This document shows, piece after piece, positions 31,195 to 41,358 of a stretch of DNA of 64,000 bases (the first letter of the stretch is position 1; every line of letters starts with the position of its first letter). The stretch comes from Frigoribacterium sp. PhB24. Lineage in GTDB: Bacteria; Actinomycetota; Actinomycetes; Actinomycetales; Microbacteriaceae. Below the pieces are notes generated by a model that was given only the letters and a program-made list of their open reading frames with translations, made no database searches and was not told the DNA's origin. Both the position numbers and the translations under genes were made by a program. The stretch is from the NCBI RefSeq assembly GCF_003755185.1, contig NZ_RKIC01000012.1, forward strand, positions 186,001-250,000, given 5' to 3'.

Positions 31195-31591
31195 AATCCG
31201 CGACACGCCCGGGTTGCAGCAAATGCAGGCGTGTGGCAAAATCGTCTAGTTCAACATTTCGAGCCTGGCCTCTGCGCCCGGTGTCGGATCACTGCCAGGC
31301 AGTGCACAGACGCAGGGCGTCTGGGCCGCGGGTAGCAGGACGCATCTCACAACGAAACCACCACCGTGCCCGATGGTCACGGTGCGCCCGGGCGAAGCCC
31401 CGGGTGCAGGTGGCGGTGGCGAAGATGGCCCTCCCCGGGTCCTTCCTCGCGGGCACCGGCCGGTTTCGGCAGATGGATTGACACAAGAACAGCGGTACGC
31501 GAGAGACACGTAGTGCCAACAGATGTTCGCCCAGCGAACAGCGTCAGGCGGCCCCCGAGGTGCGCGACGTCCGAACGAGAGAGAGTCACAC
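31195..31591 (+). other. 397-bp gap: S10 operon promoter and long leader
   Basis: It contains the promoter at 31214-31242 and then a leader of about 340 bases without a convincing gene. Inverted repeats include CACTGCC-A-GGCAGTG (31290-31304) and GCGCCCGGG/CCCGGGTGC (31384-31407). Such length before rpsJ suggests post-transcriptional control of the ribosomal operon. Confidence 0.6.
31214..31242 (+). promoter_or_regulatory. Promoter of the S10 ribosomal operon
   Basis: TTGCAG at 31214-31219, a 17-base spacer and CAAAAT at 31237-31242 fit a housekeeping promoter placed 20 bases after the DarT-like stop. A TCTAGT element at 31244-31249 is an alternative -10. Confidence 0.6.
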
Positions 31592-31900
31592 ATGGCGGGA
31601 CAGAAGATCCGCATCCGACTTAAGTCGTACGACCACGAGGTCATCGACACTTCCGCGCGCAAGATCGTCGACACGGTCACCCGCGCGGGCGCTACGGTCG
31701 TCGGCCCCGTGCCGCTCCCGACCGAGAAGAACGTGGTCGTCGTGATCCGTTCGCCCCACAAGTACAAGGACTCGCGCGAGCACTTCGAGAAGCGCACGCA
31801 CAAGCGCCTCATCGACATCGTCGACCCGACGCCGAAGGCCGTCGACTCGCTCATGCGTCTCGACCTGCCTGCCGACGTCAACATCGAGATCAAGCTGTAG
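31592..31900 (+). CDS. rpsJ: 30S ribosomal protein uS10 / NusE
   Basis: uS10 binds the 30S head and, as NusE, pairs with NusB in transcription antitermination. The product has 102 residues, starting [19 protein letters not shown]. The ATG at 31592 gives the family length; upstream in-frame sequence has no similarity. It opens the S10 operon and is followed by rplC after ten bases. A purine-rich GAGAGAG serves as the ribosome site. Confidence 0.98.
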   Translation: MAGQKIRIRLKSYDHEVIDTSARKIVDTVTRAGATVVGPVPLPTEKNVVVVIRSPHKYKDSREHFEKRTHKRLIDIVDPTPKAVDSLMRLDLPADVNIEIKL

Positions 31901-31910
31901 GGGGGCGACC

Positions 31911-32567
31911 ATGACCATCAGCACCACCAAGAACGTCAAGGGCCTGCTCGGCAAGAAGCTCGGCATGACCCAGGTCTGGGACGAGAACAACAAGCTCGTC
32001 CCCGTCACCGTCGTCGAGATCGCCCCGAACGTCGTGACCCAGGTCCGCTCGCTCGAGAAGGACGGCTACACCGCCGTCCAGATCGCGGCCGGCCAGATCG
32101 ACCCCCGCAAGTCGAACAAGCCCGCCACGGGCCACTTCGACGCCGCGGGCGTCACGCCCCGCCGTCACCTCACCGAGGTCCGCACCGCCGACGCCGCCGA
32201 GTACGCACTCGGTCAAGAGCTCACGGTCGACACCTTCGAGGCCGGCCAGAAGGTCGACGTCGTCGGAACCTCCAAGGGCAAGGGCTTCGCCGGTGTCATG
32301 AAGCGTCACAACTTCAAGGGCGTCAGCGCCTCGCACGGTGCGCACCGCAACCACCGCAAGCCCGGTTCGATCGGCGCCTCCTCGACCCCCAGCCGTGTCT
32401 TCAAGGGCATGCGCATGGCCGGTCGCATGGGTGGCGAGCGCGTCACCATCCTCAACCTCACGGTGCACGCCGTCGACGCCGAGAAGGGTCTGCTGCTCGT
32501 CAAGGGCGCCGTCCCCGGTGCTCGTGGCCGCATCGTTTTCGTCCGCACCGCCGTGAAGGGGAAGTAG
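31911..32567 (+). CDS. rplC: 50S ribosomal protein uL3
   Basis: uL3 binds near the peptidyl transferase centre and starts 50S assembly. The product has 218 residues. The family signature is seen in [12 protein letters not shown] and [13 protein letters not shown], the glycine-rich loop that reaches the catalytic centre, and in [20 protein letters not shown] precedes the ATG. rplD starts three bases after its stop. Confidence 0.98.
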   Translation: MTISTTKNVKGLLGKKLGMTQVWDENNKLVPVTVVEIAPNVVTQVRSLEKDGYTAVQIAAGQIDPRKSNKPATGHFDAAGVTPRRHLTEVRTADAAEYALGQELTVDTFEAGQKVDVVGTSKGKGFAGVMKRHNFKGVSASHGAHRNHRKPGSIGASSTPSRVFKGMRMAGRMGGERVTILNLTVHAVDAEKGLLLVKGAVPGARGRIVFVRTAVKGK

Positions 32568-32570
32568 CTC

Positions 32571-33233
32571 ATGGCCACCACTACCGCACCGGCCGCTTCG
32601 GTCGACGTCGTCGACGCCAAGGGCAAGAAGACCAGCACGGTCGAGCTCCCCGTCGAGCTGTTCGACGTCGTCACGAACGTCCCGCTCATCCACCAGGTCG
32701 TCGTCGCGCAGCAGGCTGCCGCGCGTCAGGGCACGCACAAGACCAAGCGTCGTGGCGAGGTCTCCGGCGCCGGCCGCAAGCCGTTCAAGCAGAAGGGCAC
32801 CGGCCGCGCCCGTCAGGGTTCGATCCGCGCTCCTCAGATGACCGGCGGTGGCATCGTCCACGGTCCGCAGCCCCGCGACTACGCGCAGCGCACCCCCAAG
32901 AAGATGATCGCCGCAGCCCTGCTCGGTGCGTTGTCCGACCGCGCTCGTGGCGCCCGCGTCCACGTCGTCGAGAGCTTCGTCGCCGACTCGATCTCGACCA
33001 AGGTCGCCCTCGAGCTGCTCGCGTCGATCGCCTCGAGCAAGCACGTCCTGATCGTCACCGACCGCGACGACACGCTGACCCTCAAGAGCGTCCGCAACGT
33101 GCCGACGGTCCACGTGATCACGTTCGACCAGCTGAACGCCTACGACGTCCTCGTCAGCGACGACATCGTCTTCACGAAGAGCGCCTTCGACGGCTTCGTC
33201 GCCTCGAAGGCCAAGAAGGAGGCCACCGCATGA
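32571..33233 (+). CDS. rplD: 50S ribosomal protein uL4
   Basis: uL4 lines the exit tunnel; in enterobacteria it also represses its own S10 operon, which makes the long leader here of interest. The product has 220 residues, with the tunnel loop [20 protein letters not shown] and [14 protein letters not shown] in the middle. The N-terminal 25 residues ([16 protein letters not shown]) are slightly longer than average. It overlaps rplW by four bases (ATGA). Confidence 0.98.
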   Translation: MATTTAPAASVDVVDAKGKKTSTVELPVELFDVVTNVPLIHQVVVAQQAAARQGTHKTKRRGEVSGAGRKPFKQKGTGRARQGSIRAPQMTGGGIVHGPQPRDYAQRTPKKMIAAALLGALSDRARGARVHVVESFVADSISTKVALELLASIASSKHVLIVTDRDDTLTLKSVRNVPTVHVITFDQLNAYDVLVSDDIVFTKSAFDGFVASKAKKEATA

Positions 33234-33529
33234 GCGGCTACGGAAAAGACCCCCGCGACGTCATCATCGCGCCCGTCGTCTCCGAGAAGAGCTACTCCCT
33301 GATCGACCAGGGCAAGTACACCTTCCTCGTGGACCCGCGTTCGAACAAGACCGAGATCAAGCTCGCCATCGAGAAGATCTTCGACGTCAAGGTCGACAGC
33401 ATCAACACGCTCAACCGAACGGGCAAGACCCGTCGCACCCGCTTCGGCACCGGCAAGCGCAAGGACACCAAGCGCGCCATCGTCACGCTGAAGTCCGGTT
33501 CCATCGACATCTTCACGGCTGTCGGCTAG
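33230..33529 (+). CDS. rplW: 50S ribosomal protein uL23
   Basis: uL23 lies at the tunnel exit and docks trigger factor and SRP. The product has 99 residues, beginning [20 protein letters not shown], with the conserved VVSEKSY and [11 protein letters not shown] motifs. Its start overlaps the rplD stop, so translation is coupled. rplB follows after 18 bases with AGGGAGCAGAGG upstream. Confidence 0.98.
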   Translation: MSGYGKDPRDVIIAPVVSEKSYSLIDQGKYTFLVDPRSNKTEIKLAIEKIFDVKVDSINTLNRTGKTRRTRFGTGKRKDTKRAIVTLKSGSIDIFTAVG

Positions 33530-33547
33530 GGAGCAGAGGCATAAATC

Positions 33548-34387
33548 ATGGCAATTCGTAACTACAAGCCCACGACCCCGGGTCGCCGCGGTTCGTCGGT
33601 CGCCGACTTCGCGGAGATCACGCGTTCGACGCCCGAGAAGTCGCTGCTGCGCCCGCTCTCGAAGTCCGGTGGCCGTAACAACGCCGGTCGCATCACGACC
33701 CGTCACATCGGTGGTGGCCACAAGCGTCAGTACCGCGTCATCGACTTCCGTCGCAACGACAAGGACGGCGTCAACGCCAAGGTCGCTCACATCGAGTACG
33801 ACCCCAACCGCACGGCTCGCATCGCGCTCCTGCACTTCGTGGACGGCACCAAGCGATACATCATCGCGCCGAACAAGCTGAAGCAGGGCGACGTCGTCGA
33901 GTCGGGTGCCGGCGCCGACATCAAGCCCGGAAACAACCTGCCGCTGAAGAACATCCCGGTCGGTACCGTCATCCACGCCATCGAGCTCAAGCCCGGTGGA
34001 GGCGCGAAGATGGCCCGCTCGGCCGGTGCCTCGGTGCGTCTCGTCGCCAAGGACGGCCCCTACGCGCAGCTCCGTCTGCCGTCGGGCGAGGTCCGCAACG
34101 TCGACGCCCGCTGCCGCGCCACGATCGGCGAGGTCGGCAACGCCGAGCAGTCGAACATCAACTGGGGCAAGGCCGGCCGCATGCGCTGGAAGGGCGTCCG
34201 CCCGACCGTGCGTGGTGTCGCCATGAACCCCGTCGACCACCCTCACGGTGGTGGTGAGGGCAAGACCTCCGGTGGACGCCACCCGGTCAGCCCGTGGGGC
34301 CAGAAAGAGGGCCGCACGCGTCACCCCAACAAAGAGAGCGACAAGCTCATCGTCCGTCGTCGTAACGCTGGCAAGAAGCGTAAGTAG
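33548..34387 (+). CDS. rplB: 50S ribosomal protein uL2
   Basis: uL2 is needed for subunit association and peptidyl transfer. The product has 279 residues, the usual length. The C-terminal signature [14 protein letters not shown] includes the His implicated in activity, and the basic tail ends in RRNAGKKRK. It begins [16 protein letters not shown], as across actinobacteria. Confidence 0.99.
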   Translation: MAIRNYKPTTPGRRGSSVADFAEITRSTPEKSLLRPLSKSGGRNNAGRITTRHIGGGHKRQYRVIDFRRNDKDGVNAKVAHIEYDPNRTARIALLHFVDGTKRYIIAPNKLKQGDVVESGAGADIKPGNNLPLKNIPVGTVIHAIELKPGGGAKMARSAGASVRLVAKDGPYAQLRLPSGEVRNVDARCRATIGEVGNAEQSNINWGKAGRMRWKGVRPTVRGVAMNPVDHPHGGGEGKTSGGRHPVSPWGQKEGRTRHPNKESDKLIVRRRNAGKKRK

Positions 34388-34399
34388 GAGTTGTAGAAG

Positions 34400-34681
34400 A
34401 TGCCACGCAGTCTTAAGAAGGGCCCCTTCGTTGACGACCACCTGCTTCGCAAGGTCGTCTCGCAGAACGAGGCCAGCACCAAGAACGTCATCAAGACCTG
34501 GTCGCGCCGTTCGATGATCGTCCCCAACATGCTTGGGCACACCATCGCCGTGCACGACGGACGCAAGCACATCCCCGTGTTCGTGACCGAGAGCATGATC
34601 GGCCACAAGCTCGGTGAGTTCGCGCCCACCCGCACCTTCCGTGGTCACGTGAAGGACGACAAGAAGGGTCGTCGCCGCTAA
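34400..34681 (+). CDS. rpsS: 30S ribosomal protein uS19
   Basis: uS19 sits in the 30S head beside uS13. The product has 93 residues: [19 protein letters not shown] at the start, the signature [16 protein letters not shown] near the C-terminus and a Lys/Arg tail. AGGAG lies nine bases before the ATG. Confidence 0.98.
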   Translation: MPRSLKKGPFVDDHLLRKVVSQNEASTKNVIKTWSRRSMIVPNMLGHTIAVHDGRKHIPVFVTESMIGHKLGEFAPTRTFRGHVKDDKKGRRR

Positions 34682-34706
34682 CGCGGCGACGTGAAGGAGG
34701 AGAGAA

Positions 34707-35099
34707 ATGGTGGAGTCGATCGCACGCGTGCGTCACATCCGCGTCACCCCCATGAAGGCCCGTCGTGTCGTCAACCTGATCCGCGGCAAGCAGGCCGCCG
34801 AGGCTCTGGCGATCCTGAAGTTCGCGCCTCAGGGTGCCAGCGAGCCCGTCTACAAGCTCGTCGCGTCGGCCATGGCCAACGCCCGGGTCAAGGCGGACGC
34901 CTCGAACAGCTACCTCGACGAGCAGGACCTGTACATCAGTCGTGCATTCGTCGACCAGGGCGCCACCCTCAAGCGGTTCCAGCCGCGTGCACAGGGCCGC
35001 GCCTTCAAGATCCTGAAGCGCACCAGCCACATCACGATCGTCCTCGCGACGCCTGATGAGGTCGAGGCTGCCGACGCTACGAAGAAGGCGAGCAAGTAA
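34707..35099 (+). CDS. rplV: 50S ribosomal protein uL22
   Basis: uL22 stretches into the exit tunnel, where macrolide resistance changes occur. The product has 130 residues with the tunnel loop [19 protein letters not shown] intact. The C-terminus (DATKKASK) is slightly extended. GGAGGAGAG precedes the ATG. Its TAA overlaps the rpsC ATG (TAATG). Confidence 0.98.
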   Translation: MVESIARVRHIRVTPMKARRVVNLIRGKQAAEALAILKFAPQGASEPVYKLVASAMANARVKADASNSYLDEQDLYISRAFVDQGATLKRFQPRAQGRAFKILKRTSHITIVLATPDEVEAADATKKASK

Positions 35100-35878
35100 T
35101 GGGCCAGAAAGTCAACCCGTACGGCTTCCGTCTGGGCATCACCACCGACCACGTGTCGCGGTGGTTCACCGACAGCACCAAGCCGGGACAGCGTTACAGC
35201 GACTACGTCGCCGAGGACGTCAAGATCCGCACCCTGCTCAAGACCTCGCTCGACCGCGCCGGCGTGGCCAAGATCGAGATCGAGCGCACCCGTGACCGCG
35301 TCCGCGTCGACATCCACACGGCCCGTCCGGGCATCGTGATCGGTCGTCGTGGCGCCGAGGCCGAGCGCATCCGCGGCGACCTCGAGAAGCTCACGAGCAA
35401 GCAGATCCAGTTGAACATCCTCGAGGTCAAGAACCCCGAGGCCGAGGCTCAGCTCGTCGCGCAGGGCATCGCCGAGCAGCTCGCTGCTCGCGTGGCGTTC
35501 CGTCGTGCGATGCGCAAGGGCCTCCAGGGCGCTCAGCGTGCCGGTGCCAAGGGTGTCCGCATCCAGGTGTCGGGCCGTCTCGGCGGCGCCGAGATGAGCC
35601 GCTCGGAGTTCTACCGCGAGGGTCGCGTCCCCCTGCACACCCTCCGCGCCAACATCGACTACGGCTTCTACGAGGCCAAGACCACCTTCGGTCGCATCGG
35701 TGTCAAGGTCTGGATCTACAAGGGCGACATCACCAACAAGGAGCTCGCGCGCGAGCAGGCGAACCAGAAGTCGTCTCGCCCCGAGCGCCGCAACGACCGT
35801 GACGGCGCCCGCCGCGGCGGGGGCGACCGCGCTCCCCGCGAGCAGAAGGCACCCGCCACCACAGGAGCTGAGGCGTAA
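35099..35878 (+). CDS. rpsC: 30S ribosomal protein uS3
   Basis: uS3 guards the mRNA entry channel. The product has 259 residues, longer than E. coli (about 233), because a charged Arg/Gly/Ala-rich tail of about 45 residues follows the family domain ([20 protein letters not shown]). The KH domain is seen around [17 protein letters not shown]. The start overlaps the rplV stop; rplP follows two bases after its own. Confidence 0.98.
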   Translation: MGQKVNPYGFRLGITTDHVSRWFTDSTKPGQRYSDYVAEDVKIRTLLKTSLDRAGVAKIEIERTRDRVRVDIHTARPGIVIGRRGAEAERIRGDLEKLTSKQIQLNILEVKNPEAEAQLVAQGIAEQLAARVAFRRAMRKGLQGAQRAGAKGVRIQVSGRLGGAEMSRSEFYREGRVPLHTLRANIDYGFYEAKTTFGRIGVKVWIYKGDITNKELAREQANQKSSRPERRNDRDGARRGGGDRAPREQKAPATTGAEA

Positions 35879-35880
35879 CC

Positions 35881-36300
35881 ATGCTTATCCCCCGTCGTGT
35901 CAAGCACCGCAAGCAACACCACCCCGGCCGTAGTGGCCAGGCCACTGGTGGCACCAAGGTCAGCTTCGGTGAATACGGCATCCAGGCCCTCACGCCCGCT
36001 TACGTGACCAACCGTCAGATCGAGTCCGCTCGTATCGCCATGACGCGTCACATCAAGCGTGGCGGAAAGGTGTGGATCAACATCTACCCCGACCGTCCGC
36101 TCACGAAGAAGCCCGCCGAGACCCGCATGGGTTCCGGTAAGGGCTCGCCCGAGTGGTGGGTCGCGAACGTCAAGCCGGGTCGCGTGCTCTTCGAGCTCAG
36201 CGGCGTGAGCGAGGAGATCGCCAAAGAGGCACTCACTCGCGCAATCCACAAGCTGCCCCTCAAGGCACGCATCATCAAGCGCGAGGAGGGCGACGCATAA
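35881..36300 (+). CDS. rplP: 50S ribosomal protein uL16
   Basis: uL16 helps place tRNA in the A and P sites. The product has 139 residues, starting [19 protein letters not shown], with the signature [20 protein letters not shown]. Its TAA overlaps the rpmC ATG (TAATG), so expression is coupled to uL29. Confidence 0.98.
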   Translation: MLIPRRVKHRKQHHPGRSGQATGGTKVSFGEYGIQALTPAYVTNRQIESARIAMTRHIKRGGKVWINIYPDRPLTKKPAETRMGSGKGSPEWWVANVKPGRVLFELSGVSEEIAKEALTRAIHKLPLKARIIKREEGDA

Positions 36301-36623
36301 TGGCGATCGGTTCCAAGGAGCTCCGTCCTGTCGAGCTCGACACATTCGAAGACGAGCGTCTCGTCGATGAGCTGAAGAAGGCGAAGGAAGAACTCTTCAA
36401 CCTCCGCTTCCAGTCGGCCACCGGCCAGCTCGAGAGCCACGGCCGCCTGCGTGCCGTGAAGCGCGACATCGCTCGCATCTACACGGTCCTGCGTGAGCGC
36501 GAGCTCGGCATCCGTGCCACCCCCGCCCCGGTCGAGGCAGCCCCCAAGGCCGCCAAGAAGTCGACCAAGAAGGCTGACAAGCCGGCCGAGACGGCTGACG
36601 AGACCGCCGAGGAGAGCAAGTAA
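36300..36623 (+). CDS. rpmC: 50S ribosomal protein uL29 with extended C-terminus
   Basis: uL29 is a small two-helix protein at the tunnel exit. The product has 107 residues, against 60-80 in most bacteria. The family part ends near residue 73 ([13 protein letters not shown]). The remainder is an Ala/Lys/Glu/Thr tail ([20 protein letters not shown]), probably disordered. The ATG at 36300 overlaps the rplP stop and the TAA overlaps the rpsQ start. Confidence 0.96.
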   Translation: MAIGSKELRPVELDTFEDERLVDELKKAKEELFNLRFQSATGQLESHGRLRAVKRDIARIYTVLRERELGIRATPAPVEAAPKAAKKSTKKADKPAETADETAEESK

Positions 36624-36919
36624 TGGCCACCGAGAACAAGACCGAGGTCGACTCGGCTGCCGTCGAGGTCCGCGGCTACCGCAAGACGCGTCGCGGCTAC
36701 GTGACCAGCGACAAGATGGAGAAGACCATCGTCGTCGAGGTCGAGGACCGCGTGAAGCACCCCCTGTACGGCAAGGTCATCCGCCGCACGTCCAAGGTCA
36801 AGGTCCACGACGAGGCCAACGCGGCCGGTGTCGGCGACCTCGTCGTGATCAGCGAGACCCGTCCGCTCAGCGCCTCCAAGCGCTGGCGCCTGGTCGAGAT
36901 CCTCGAGAAGGCGAAGTAG
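36623..36919 (+). CDS. rpsQ: 30S ribosomal protein uS17
   Basis: uS17 is a primary 16S rRNA binder with an OB fold. The product has 98 residues; an acidic N-terminal segment of about 15 residues ([15 protein letters not shown]) precedes the conserved [20 protein letters not shown]. It overlaps rpmC by one base. Confidence 0.97.
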   Translation: MATENKTEVDSAAVEVRGYRKTRRGYVTSDKMEKTIVVEVEDRVKHPLYGKVIRRTSKVKVHDEANAAGVGDLVVISETRPLSASKRWRLVEILEKAK

Positions 36920-36953
36920 GCCTCGCGGCCTGCTTGCGTAGAAGGAGACACAA

Positions 36954-37322
36954 GTGATTCAGCAAGAATCCCGCCTCAAGATCGCCGACAACACCGGGGC
37001 GAAAGAGATCCTCACCATCCGTGTGCTCGGTGGCTCCGGCCGTCGTTACGCCGGCCTGGGTGACGTGATCGTCGCCACGGTGAAGGACGCCATCCCCGGT
37101 GGCAACGTCAAGAAGGGTGACGTCGTCAAGGCCGTCATCGTTCGCACCAAGAAAGAGGTCCGTCGTCCGGACGGCTCTTACATCAAGTTCGACGAGAACG
37201 CCGCAGTGATCCTGAAGGCCGACGGAGACCCTCGCGGAACCCGCATCTTCGGACCGGTCGGTCGCGAGCTCCGCGACAAGAAGTTCATGAAGATCATCTC
37301 GCTGGCGCCGGAGGTTATCTAA
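36954..37322 (+). CDS. rplN: 50S ribosomal protein uL14
   Basis: uL14 contacts the 30S subunit and silencing factors such as RsfS. The product has 122 residues, exactly the family length, beginning (V/M)[17 protein letters not shown]. The start is a GTG at 36954 with AAGGAG upstream. The C-terminus is [20 protein letters not shown] and two further turns. Confidence 0.98.
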   Translation: MIQQESRLKIADNTGAKEILTIRVLGGSGRRYAGLGDVIVATVKDAIPGGNVKKGDVVKAVIVRTKKEVRRPDGSYIKFDENAAVILKADGDPRGTRIFGPVGRELRDKKFMKIISLAPEVI

Positions 37323-37325
37323 GTC

Positions 37326-37685
37326 ATGGCAAACATCAAGAAGGGTGACCTCGTGCAGGTCATCACCGGTGCCTCGCAGGCCCGCGGCGGAGACCGTGGC
37401 AAGCAGGGCAAGGTCCTCGAGGTGCTCGTCGAGCGCAACCGCGTGGTCGTCGAAGGCGTCAACTTCGTCACCAAGCACGTGCGTGTCGGCCAGACCCAGC
37501 GCGGTTCCAAGACCGGTGGCATCGAGACGCACGAGGCACCGATCCACGTGTCGAACGTCGCCGTCGTCGACCCCAAGACCAAGAAGCCGACCCGCGTCGG
37601 TTTCCGCGAAGAGACGGTCACCAAGGACGGCGTGTCCAAGACCGTTCGCGTCCGCTACGCCAAGAAGTCTGGTGAGAACCTCTGA
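37326..37685 (+). CDS. rplX: 50S ribosomal protein uL24
   Basis: uL24 starts 50S assembly. The product has 119 residues. The KOW motif is visible in [20 protein letters not shown] and [20 protein letters not shown]. The ATG at 37326 follows the rplN stop by three bases, and its TGA overlaps the rplE ATG (TGATG). Confidence 0.98.
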   Translation: MANIKKGDLVQVITGASQARGGDRGKQGKVLEVLVERNRVVVEGVNFVTKHVRVGQTQRGSKTGGIETHEAPIHVSNVAVVDPKTKKPTRVGFREETVTKDGVSKTVRVRYAKKSGENL

Positions 37686-38272
37686 TGACCGACACCACCA
37701 CGCAGGTCGCCACGGCCCAGCCGCGGCTCAAGGCCAAATACCGCGCCGAGATCATCGAGCAGCTGAAGTCCGACTTCGGCTTCACGAACGTGCACCAGGT
37801 GCCCGGGCTCGTGAAGATCGTCGTCAACACCGGTGTCGGTGAGGCCGCTCGTGACAGCAAGATCATCGACGGTGCCATCAAGGACCTCACGGCGATCACG
37901 GGTCAGAAGCCCCAGGTCACGAAGGCTCGCAAGTCCATCGCGCAGTTCAAGCTCCGCGAGGGCCAGCCCATCGGTGCGCACGTCACGCTGCGTGGCGACC
38001 GCGCCTGGGAGTTCCTCGACCGACTGCTGTCGCTGGCGCTTCCGCGCATCCGCGACTTCCGCGGTCTGAGCGACCGCCAGTTCGACGGCAACGGCAACTA
38101 CACGTTCGGTCTCAACGAGCAGAGCATGTTCCACGAGATCGACCAGGACCGCATCGACCGTGTCCGTGGCTTCGACATCACCGTCGTCACGACCGCGAAG
38201 AACGACGACGAAGGTCGCGCGCTGCTCAAGGCGCTCGGGTTCCCGTTCCGTTCGGCCGACTCGGCCAACTAA
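37685..38272 (+). CDS. rplE: 50S ribosomal protein uL5
   Basis: uL5 binds 5S rRNA and contacts uS13 across the subunit interface. The product has 195 residues, with the signature [18 protein letters not shown] and [10 protein letters not shown]. It begins with an extra Thr/Ala-rich segment of about ten residues. Unusually, it is followed not by rpsN but by a 142-base gap with two strong hairpins and then rpsH. Confidence 0.98.
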   Translation: MTDTTTQVATAQPRLKAKYRAEIIEQLKSDFGFTNVHQVPGLVKIVVNTGVGEAARDSKIIDGAIKDLTAITGQKPQVTKARKSIAQFKLREGQPIGAHVTLRGDRAWEFLDRLLSLALPRIRDFRGLSDRQFDGNGNYTFGLNEQSMFHEIDQDRIDRVRGFDITVVTTAKNDDEGRALLKALGFPFRSADSAN

Positions 38273-38279
38273 GATCGTC

Positions 38280-38312
38280 CGGTCGGCAACTCTTCTCGAA
38301 GAGTTGCCGGCC
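38280..38312 (+). terminator. First hairpin in the rplE-rpsH gap
   Basis: GGCAACTCTT-CTCG-AAGAGTTGCC (38285-38308) is a perfect 10-bp stem with a tetraloop, extended by flanking CGG/CCG pairs. It lies seven bases after the rplE stop and could be an attenuator or processing site. Confidence 0.65.
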
Positions 38313-38322
38313 GTTCCCCTGA

Positions 38323-38347
38323 GGTCGACGAGAACCGCTCGTCGACC
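38323..38347 (+). promoter_or_regulatory. Second hairpin in the rplE-rpsH gap
   Basis: GGTCGACGAG (38323-38332) pairs perfectly with CTCGTCGACC (38338-38347) around AACCG. Together with the first hairpin it fills the place where rpsN usually lies in the spc operon. Confidence 0.6.
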
Positions 38348-38414
38348 AATCGATCGCCCAGGTCGGCACCCGGTGTACCGGATGTCGAAACCGGACGAGA
38401 AAGTGACAAACCGC

Positions 38415-38813
38415 ATGACGATGACAGATCCGGTCGCAGACCTGCTGACCAGACTGCGCAACGCGAACTCGGCCTTCCACGAGACCGTGTCGCTCCCGAG
38501 CAGCAAGCTCAAGTCCCACATCGCCGAGATCCTCAAGCGCGAGGGTTTCATCGAGTCGTGGAAGGTCGAAGACGCCCGAGTGGGCCAGACCCTCACGATC
38601 GACCTCAAGTACGGCCCCGCCCGTGAGCGCTCCATCAAGGGCATCAAGCGCGTGTCGAAGCCGGGCCTCCGCGTCTACGCCAAGTCGACCGAGATCCCCC
38701 AGGTGCTCGGTGGCCTCGGTGTCGCCATCCTGTCGACTTCCTCCGGTCTGCTGACCGACCGTGAGGCCCAGAAGAAGGGCGTAGGCGGAGAAGTCCTCGC
38801 CTACGTGTGGTAA
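38415..38813 (+). CDS. rpsH: 30S ribosomal protein uS8
   Basis: uS8 binds 16S rRNA and, in E. coli, represses the spc operon at the equivalent spot. The product has 132 residues, starting [20 protein letters not shown] and ending GGEVLAYVW, both conserved. The ATG at 38415 is preferred to the one at 38421 because the MTMTDP form is the actinobacterial standard. The ribosome site is weak (GAGAAAGTGA). Confidence 0.97.
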   Translation: MTMTDPVADLLTRLRNANSAFHETVSLPSSKLKSHIAEILKREGFIESWKVEDARVGQTLTIDLKYGPARERSIKGIKRVSKPGLRVYAKSTEIPQVLGGLGVAILSTSSGLLTDREAQKKGVGGEVLAYVW

Positions 38814-38819
38814 CTCGTC

Positions 38820-39356
38820 ATGTCTCGAATCGGAAGACTCCCCATCTCGATCCCTGCCGGGGTCGACGTGAAGATCGACGGCCAGGCCGTCAGTGTCAAG
38901 GGCCCCAAGGGTGAGCTGTCGCTCGTCGTCAAGAGCCCCATCGAAGCCAAGATCGAAGAAGGCACGGTCGTCGTGACCCGCCCCGACGACGAGCGCGAGT
39001 CGCGTTCGCTCCACGGCCTCACGCGCACCCTGATCGCCAACCAGATCATCGGCGTCACCGAGGGCTACACCAAGGGCCTCGAGGTCGTCGGAACCGGCTA
39101 CCGCGTCCAGGCCAAGGGCTCGAACGTCGAGTTCGCCCTGGGCTACTCGCACCCCATCACCGTCGAGCCGCCCGTGGGCATCAGCTTCACGGTCGAGGGC
39201 AACAACAAGCTCACCGTCGTCGGGATCGACAAGCAGGCCGTCGGCGAGATGGCTGCCAACATCCGCAAGCTGCGCAAGCCCGAGCCCTACAAGGGCAAGG
39301 GTGTCCGCTACGCCGGCGAGGTCGTCCGCCGCAAGGCCGGAAAGTCAGGTAAGTAA
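38820..39356 (+). CDS. rplF: 50S ribosomal protein uL6
   Basis: uL6 lies near the factor-binding site of the 50S subunit. The product has 178 residues, starting [20 protein letters not shown], with the C-terminal signature [20 protein letters not shown] intact. rplR starts three bases after its stop. Confidence 0.98.
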   Translation: MSRIGRLPISIPAGVDVKIDGQAVSVKGPKGELSLVVKSPIEAKIEEGTVVVTRPDDERESRSLHGLTRTLIANQIIGVTEGYTKGLEVVGTGYRVQAKGSNVEFALGYSHPITVEPPVGISFTVEGNNKLTVVGIDKQAVGEMAANIRKLRKPEPYKGKGVRYAGEVVRRKAGKSGK

Positions 39357-39358
39357 TC

Positions 39359-39730
39359 ATGGGTCTCGGTACACGAGGAAAAAGCAAGTCGGCTGCTACC
39401 AAGCGCCGTCACACCCGCCTGCGCAAGAAGGTCGTGGGCACCGAAGAGCGCCCCCGTCTCGTCGTCACCCGTTCGGCCAGGCACGTGTTCGTGCAGGTCG
39501 TCGACGACAGCAAGGGCTTCACCGTCGCCAGCGCATCGACCCTCGAGGCCGACCTGCGCACGTTCGACGGTGACAAGACCGCGAAGTCCCGCAAGGTCGG
39601 CGAACTCGTCGCCGAGCGTGCGAAGGCTGCGGGCATCGAAGCCGTCGTGTTCGATCGCGGCGGCAACAAGTACGCCGGACGCGTCGCGGCCATCGCCGAA
39701 GGCGCCCGAGAGGCTGGTTTGAACCTGTGA
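39359..39730 (+). CDS. rplR: 50S ribosomal protein uL18
   Basis: uL18 binds 5S rRNA with uL5. The product has 123 residues with the family core [20 protein letters not shown] and the C-terminal [18 protein letters not shown]. The basic N-terminus ([18 protein letters not shown]) is typical. It overlaps the rpsE GTG by four bases. Confidence 0.98.
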   Translation: MGLGTRGKSKSAATKRRHTRLRKKVVGTEERPRLVVTRSARHVFVQVVDDSKGFTVASASTLEADLRTFDGDKTAKSRKVGELVAERAKAAGIEAVVFDRGGNKYAGRVAAIAEGAREAGLNL

Positions 39731-40467
39731 GCGACGCTACGAACACCACTCCCCCCGCAGAGACCGAAGCGACCAAGGCACCGGCTGAGGCCGTCGTCGA
39801 GCGTCCCGTCGAGACCGCTGCCGGCTCGGAGTCGAACAACCGCGAGGGTGGTCGCACCGACCGCCGTGGCGGCCAGGGTCGTGGAGACCGCAACCAGGGT
39901 GGCCGCGGTCGCGGCGACCGTGACGACAAGAGCCAGTTCCTGGAGCGCGTCGTCACGATCAACCGCGTGTCGAAGGTCGTCAAGGGCGGTCGTCGCTTCA
40001 GCTTCACCGCGCTCGTCGTCGTCGGTGACGGCAACGGACTGGTCGGCGTCGGCTACGGCAAGGCCCGCGAGGTCCCCACGGCCATCAGCAAGGGCGTCGA
40101 AGAGGCCAAGAAGAACTTCTTCCGCGTCCCCCGCATCGGCAACACGATCCCGCACCCCGTGCAGGGTGAGGCCGCTGCCGGTGTCGTGATGCTGCGTCCG
40201 GCCTCGGCCGGTACCGGTGTCATCGCCGGTGGTCCCGTCCGCGCCGTGCTCGAGTGCGCCGGCGTGCACGACGTCCTGAGCAAGTCGCTCGGGTCGTCGA
40301 ACACGATCAACATCGTCCACGCCACGGTGGAGGCACTGCAGCAGCTCGAAGAGCCCCGCGCCGTCGCCGCCCGTCGTGGACTCGACATCGACGCTGTCAT
40401 GCCGGCCTTCATGGTCCGTGCCGAGCAGGCAGCTCGTACCGCCGCGACCGAGAAGGCAGGTGCCTGA
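39727..40467 (+). CDS. rpsE: 30S ribosomal protein uS5 with extended N-terminus
   Basis: uS5 shapes the mRNA entry channel and decoding fidelity. The product has 246 residues, longer than the usual 165-200, because about 75 N-terminal residues are low-complexity: Thr/Ala/Glu-rich, then Arg/Gly-rich ([19 protein letters not shown]). The family part begins at [20 protein letters not shown]. The start is a GTG overlapping the rplR stop (GTGA). Confidence 0.97.
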   Translation: MSDATNTTPPAETEATKAPAEAVVERPVETAAGSESNNREGGRTDRRGGQGRGDRNQGGRGRGDRDDKSQFLERVVTINRVSKVVKGGRRFSFTALVVVGDGNGLVGVGYGKAREVPTAISKGVEEAKKNFFRVPRIGNTIPHPVQGEAAAGVVMLRPASAGTGVIAGGPVRAVLECAGVHDVLSKSLGSSNTINIVHATVEALQQLEEPRAVAARRGLDIDAVMPAFMVRAEQAARTAATEKAGA

Positions 40468-40652
40468 TGGCCGCCAACCTCAAGGTGACCCAGATCAAGT
40501 CCGTAATCAGCGAGAAGCAGAACCAGCGTGACACGCTGCGGAGCCTGGGCCTCAAGCGCATCGGCCAGTCGGTCGTTCGCGAGGACACCAAGCAGAACCG
40601 CGGCTACGTCAACACGGTCGCCCACCTCGTGAAGGTCGAGGAGATTGACTAA
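40467..40652 (+). CDS. rpmD: 50S ribosomal protein uL30
   Basis: uL30 is a small ferredoxin-fold protein. The product has 61 residues, the family length: [20 protein letters not shown] and [11 protein letters not shown] are conserved. The ATG at 40467 overlaps the rpsE stop (TGATG), and its TAA overlaps the rplO ATG (TAATG). Confidence 0.97.
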   Translation: MAANLKVTQIKSVISEKQNQRDTLRSLGLKRIGQSVVREDTKQNRGYVNTVAHLVKVEEID

Positions 40653-41287
40653 TGGCTGACGAGAAGAACGAGGCCGCCGCGAAGGCCGCCCCGAAGAAGG
40701 CCGCCGCCCCCAAGGCGACGACCACCAAGGCTGCTGCCCCCAAGGCCGCTGCCAAGAAGCCCGCGGCCGACAAGGCCGCTGCTTCGACGGGTTCGACCAC
40801 CAAGGCCGCTCCCGCCTCGACGACGTCCTCCGACGACGTCGCGCGTCCCCAGGTGCTCAAGGTGCACCACCTTCGTCCGGCTCCCGGTGCCAAGAAGGCG
40901 AAGACGCGCGTCGGCCGTGGTGAGGGCTCGAAGGGTAAGACGGCTGGTCGTGGCACCAAGGGTCAGAAGGCCCGGTACCAGGTCAAGGTCGGTTTCGAGG
41001 GTGGCCAGATGCCGCTCCACATGCGTACTCCGAAGCTGCGCGGGTTCAAGAACCCGTTCCGCGTCGAGTACCAGGTGGTCAACCTCGAGAAGCTGAACGA
41101 GCTCTACCCGCAGGGTGGTGACGTCACCGTCGGTGACCTCGTCGCCAAGGGTGCCGTTCGGAAGAACGAGAAGGTCAAGGTCCTCGGACAGGGCGACCTG
41201 AGCGTCAAGCTCACCGTCGCGGTCGACAAGGTCTCCGGCTCCGCCGAAGAGAAGATCGTCGCCGCCGGCGGGTCCGTCAGCAAGTAA
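40652..41287 (+). CDS. rplO: 50S ribosomal protein uL15 with extended N-terminus
   Basis: uL15 is a late 50S assembly protein. The product has 211 residues against about 147 in most bacteria. The first 65 are an Ala/Lys/Thr-rich, histone-like extension ([18 protein letters not shown]). The family part starts at [20 protein letters not shown]. The extension is coding without a break and begins at the overlap with rpmD, so it is not a misplaced start. secY follows after a 71-base gap with a hairpin. Confidence 0.96.
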   Translation: MADEKNEAAAKAAPKKAAAPKATTTKAAAPKAAAKKPAADKAAASTGSTTKAAPASTTSSDDVARPQVLKVHHLRPAPGAKKAKTRVGRGEGSKGKTAGRGTKGQKARYQVKVGFEGGQMPLHMRTPKLRGFKNPFRVEYQVVNLEKLNELYPQGGDVTVGDLVAKGAVRKNEKVKVLGQGDLSVKLTVAVDKVSGSAEEKIVAAGGSVSK

Positions 41288-41299
41288 AAATCACCTGAG

Positions 41300-41323
41300 G
41301 GGGTGGTCCGCCAGGGCCACCCC
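41300..41323 (+). terminator. Hairpin between rplO and secY
   Basis: GGGGTGG (41300-41306) pairs with CCACCCC (41317-41323), 12 bases after the rplO stop. There is no T run. It probably lowers read-through from the abundant ribosomal message into secY. Confidence 0.5.
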
Positions 41324-41358
41324 ATCAGTCGTCTATCCTTCATACCGGGAGGCCCCAC

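Noticed and set aside
38273-38414. A hidden rpsN gene between rplE and rpsH
   Set aside because: The 142-base gap cannot hold even the 61-codon zinc form, and no CxxC motif appears in any frame.
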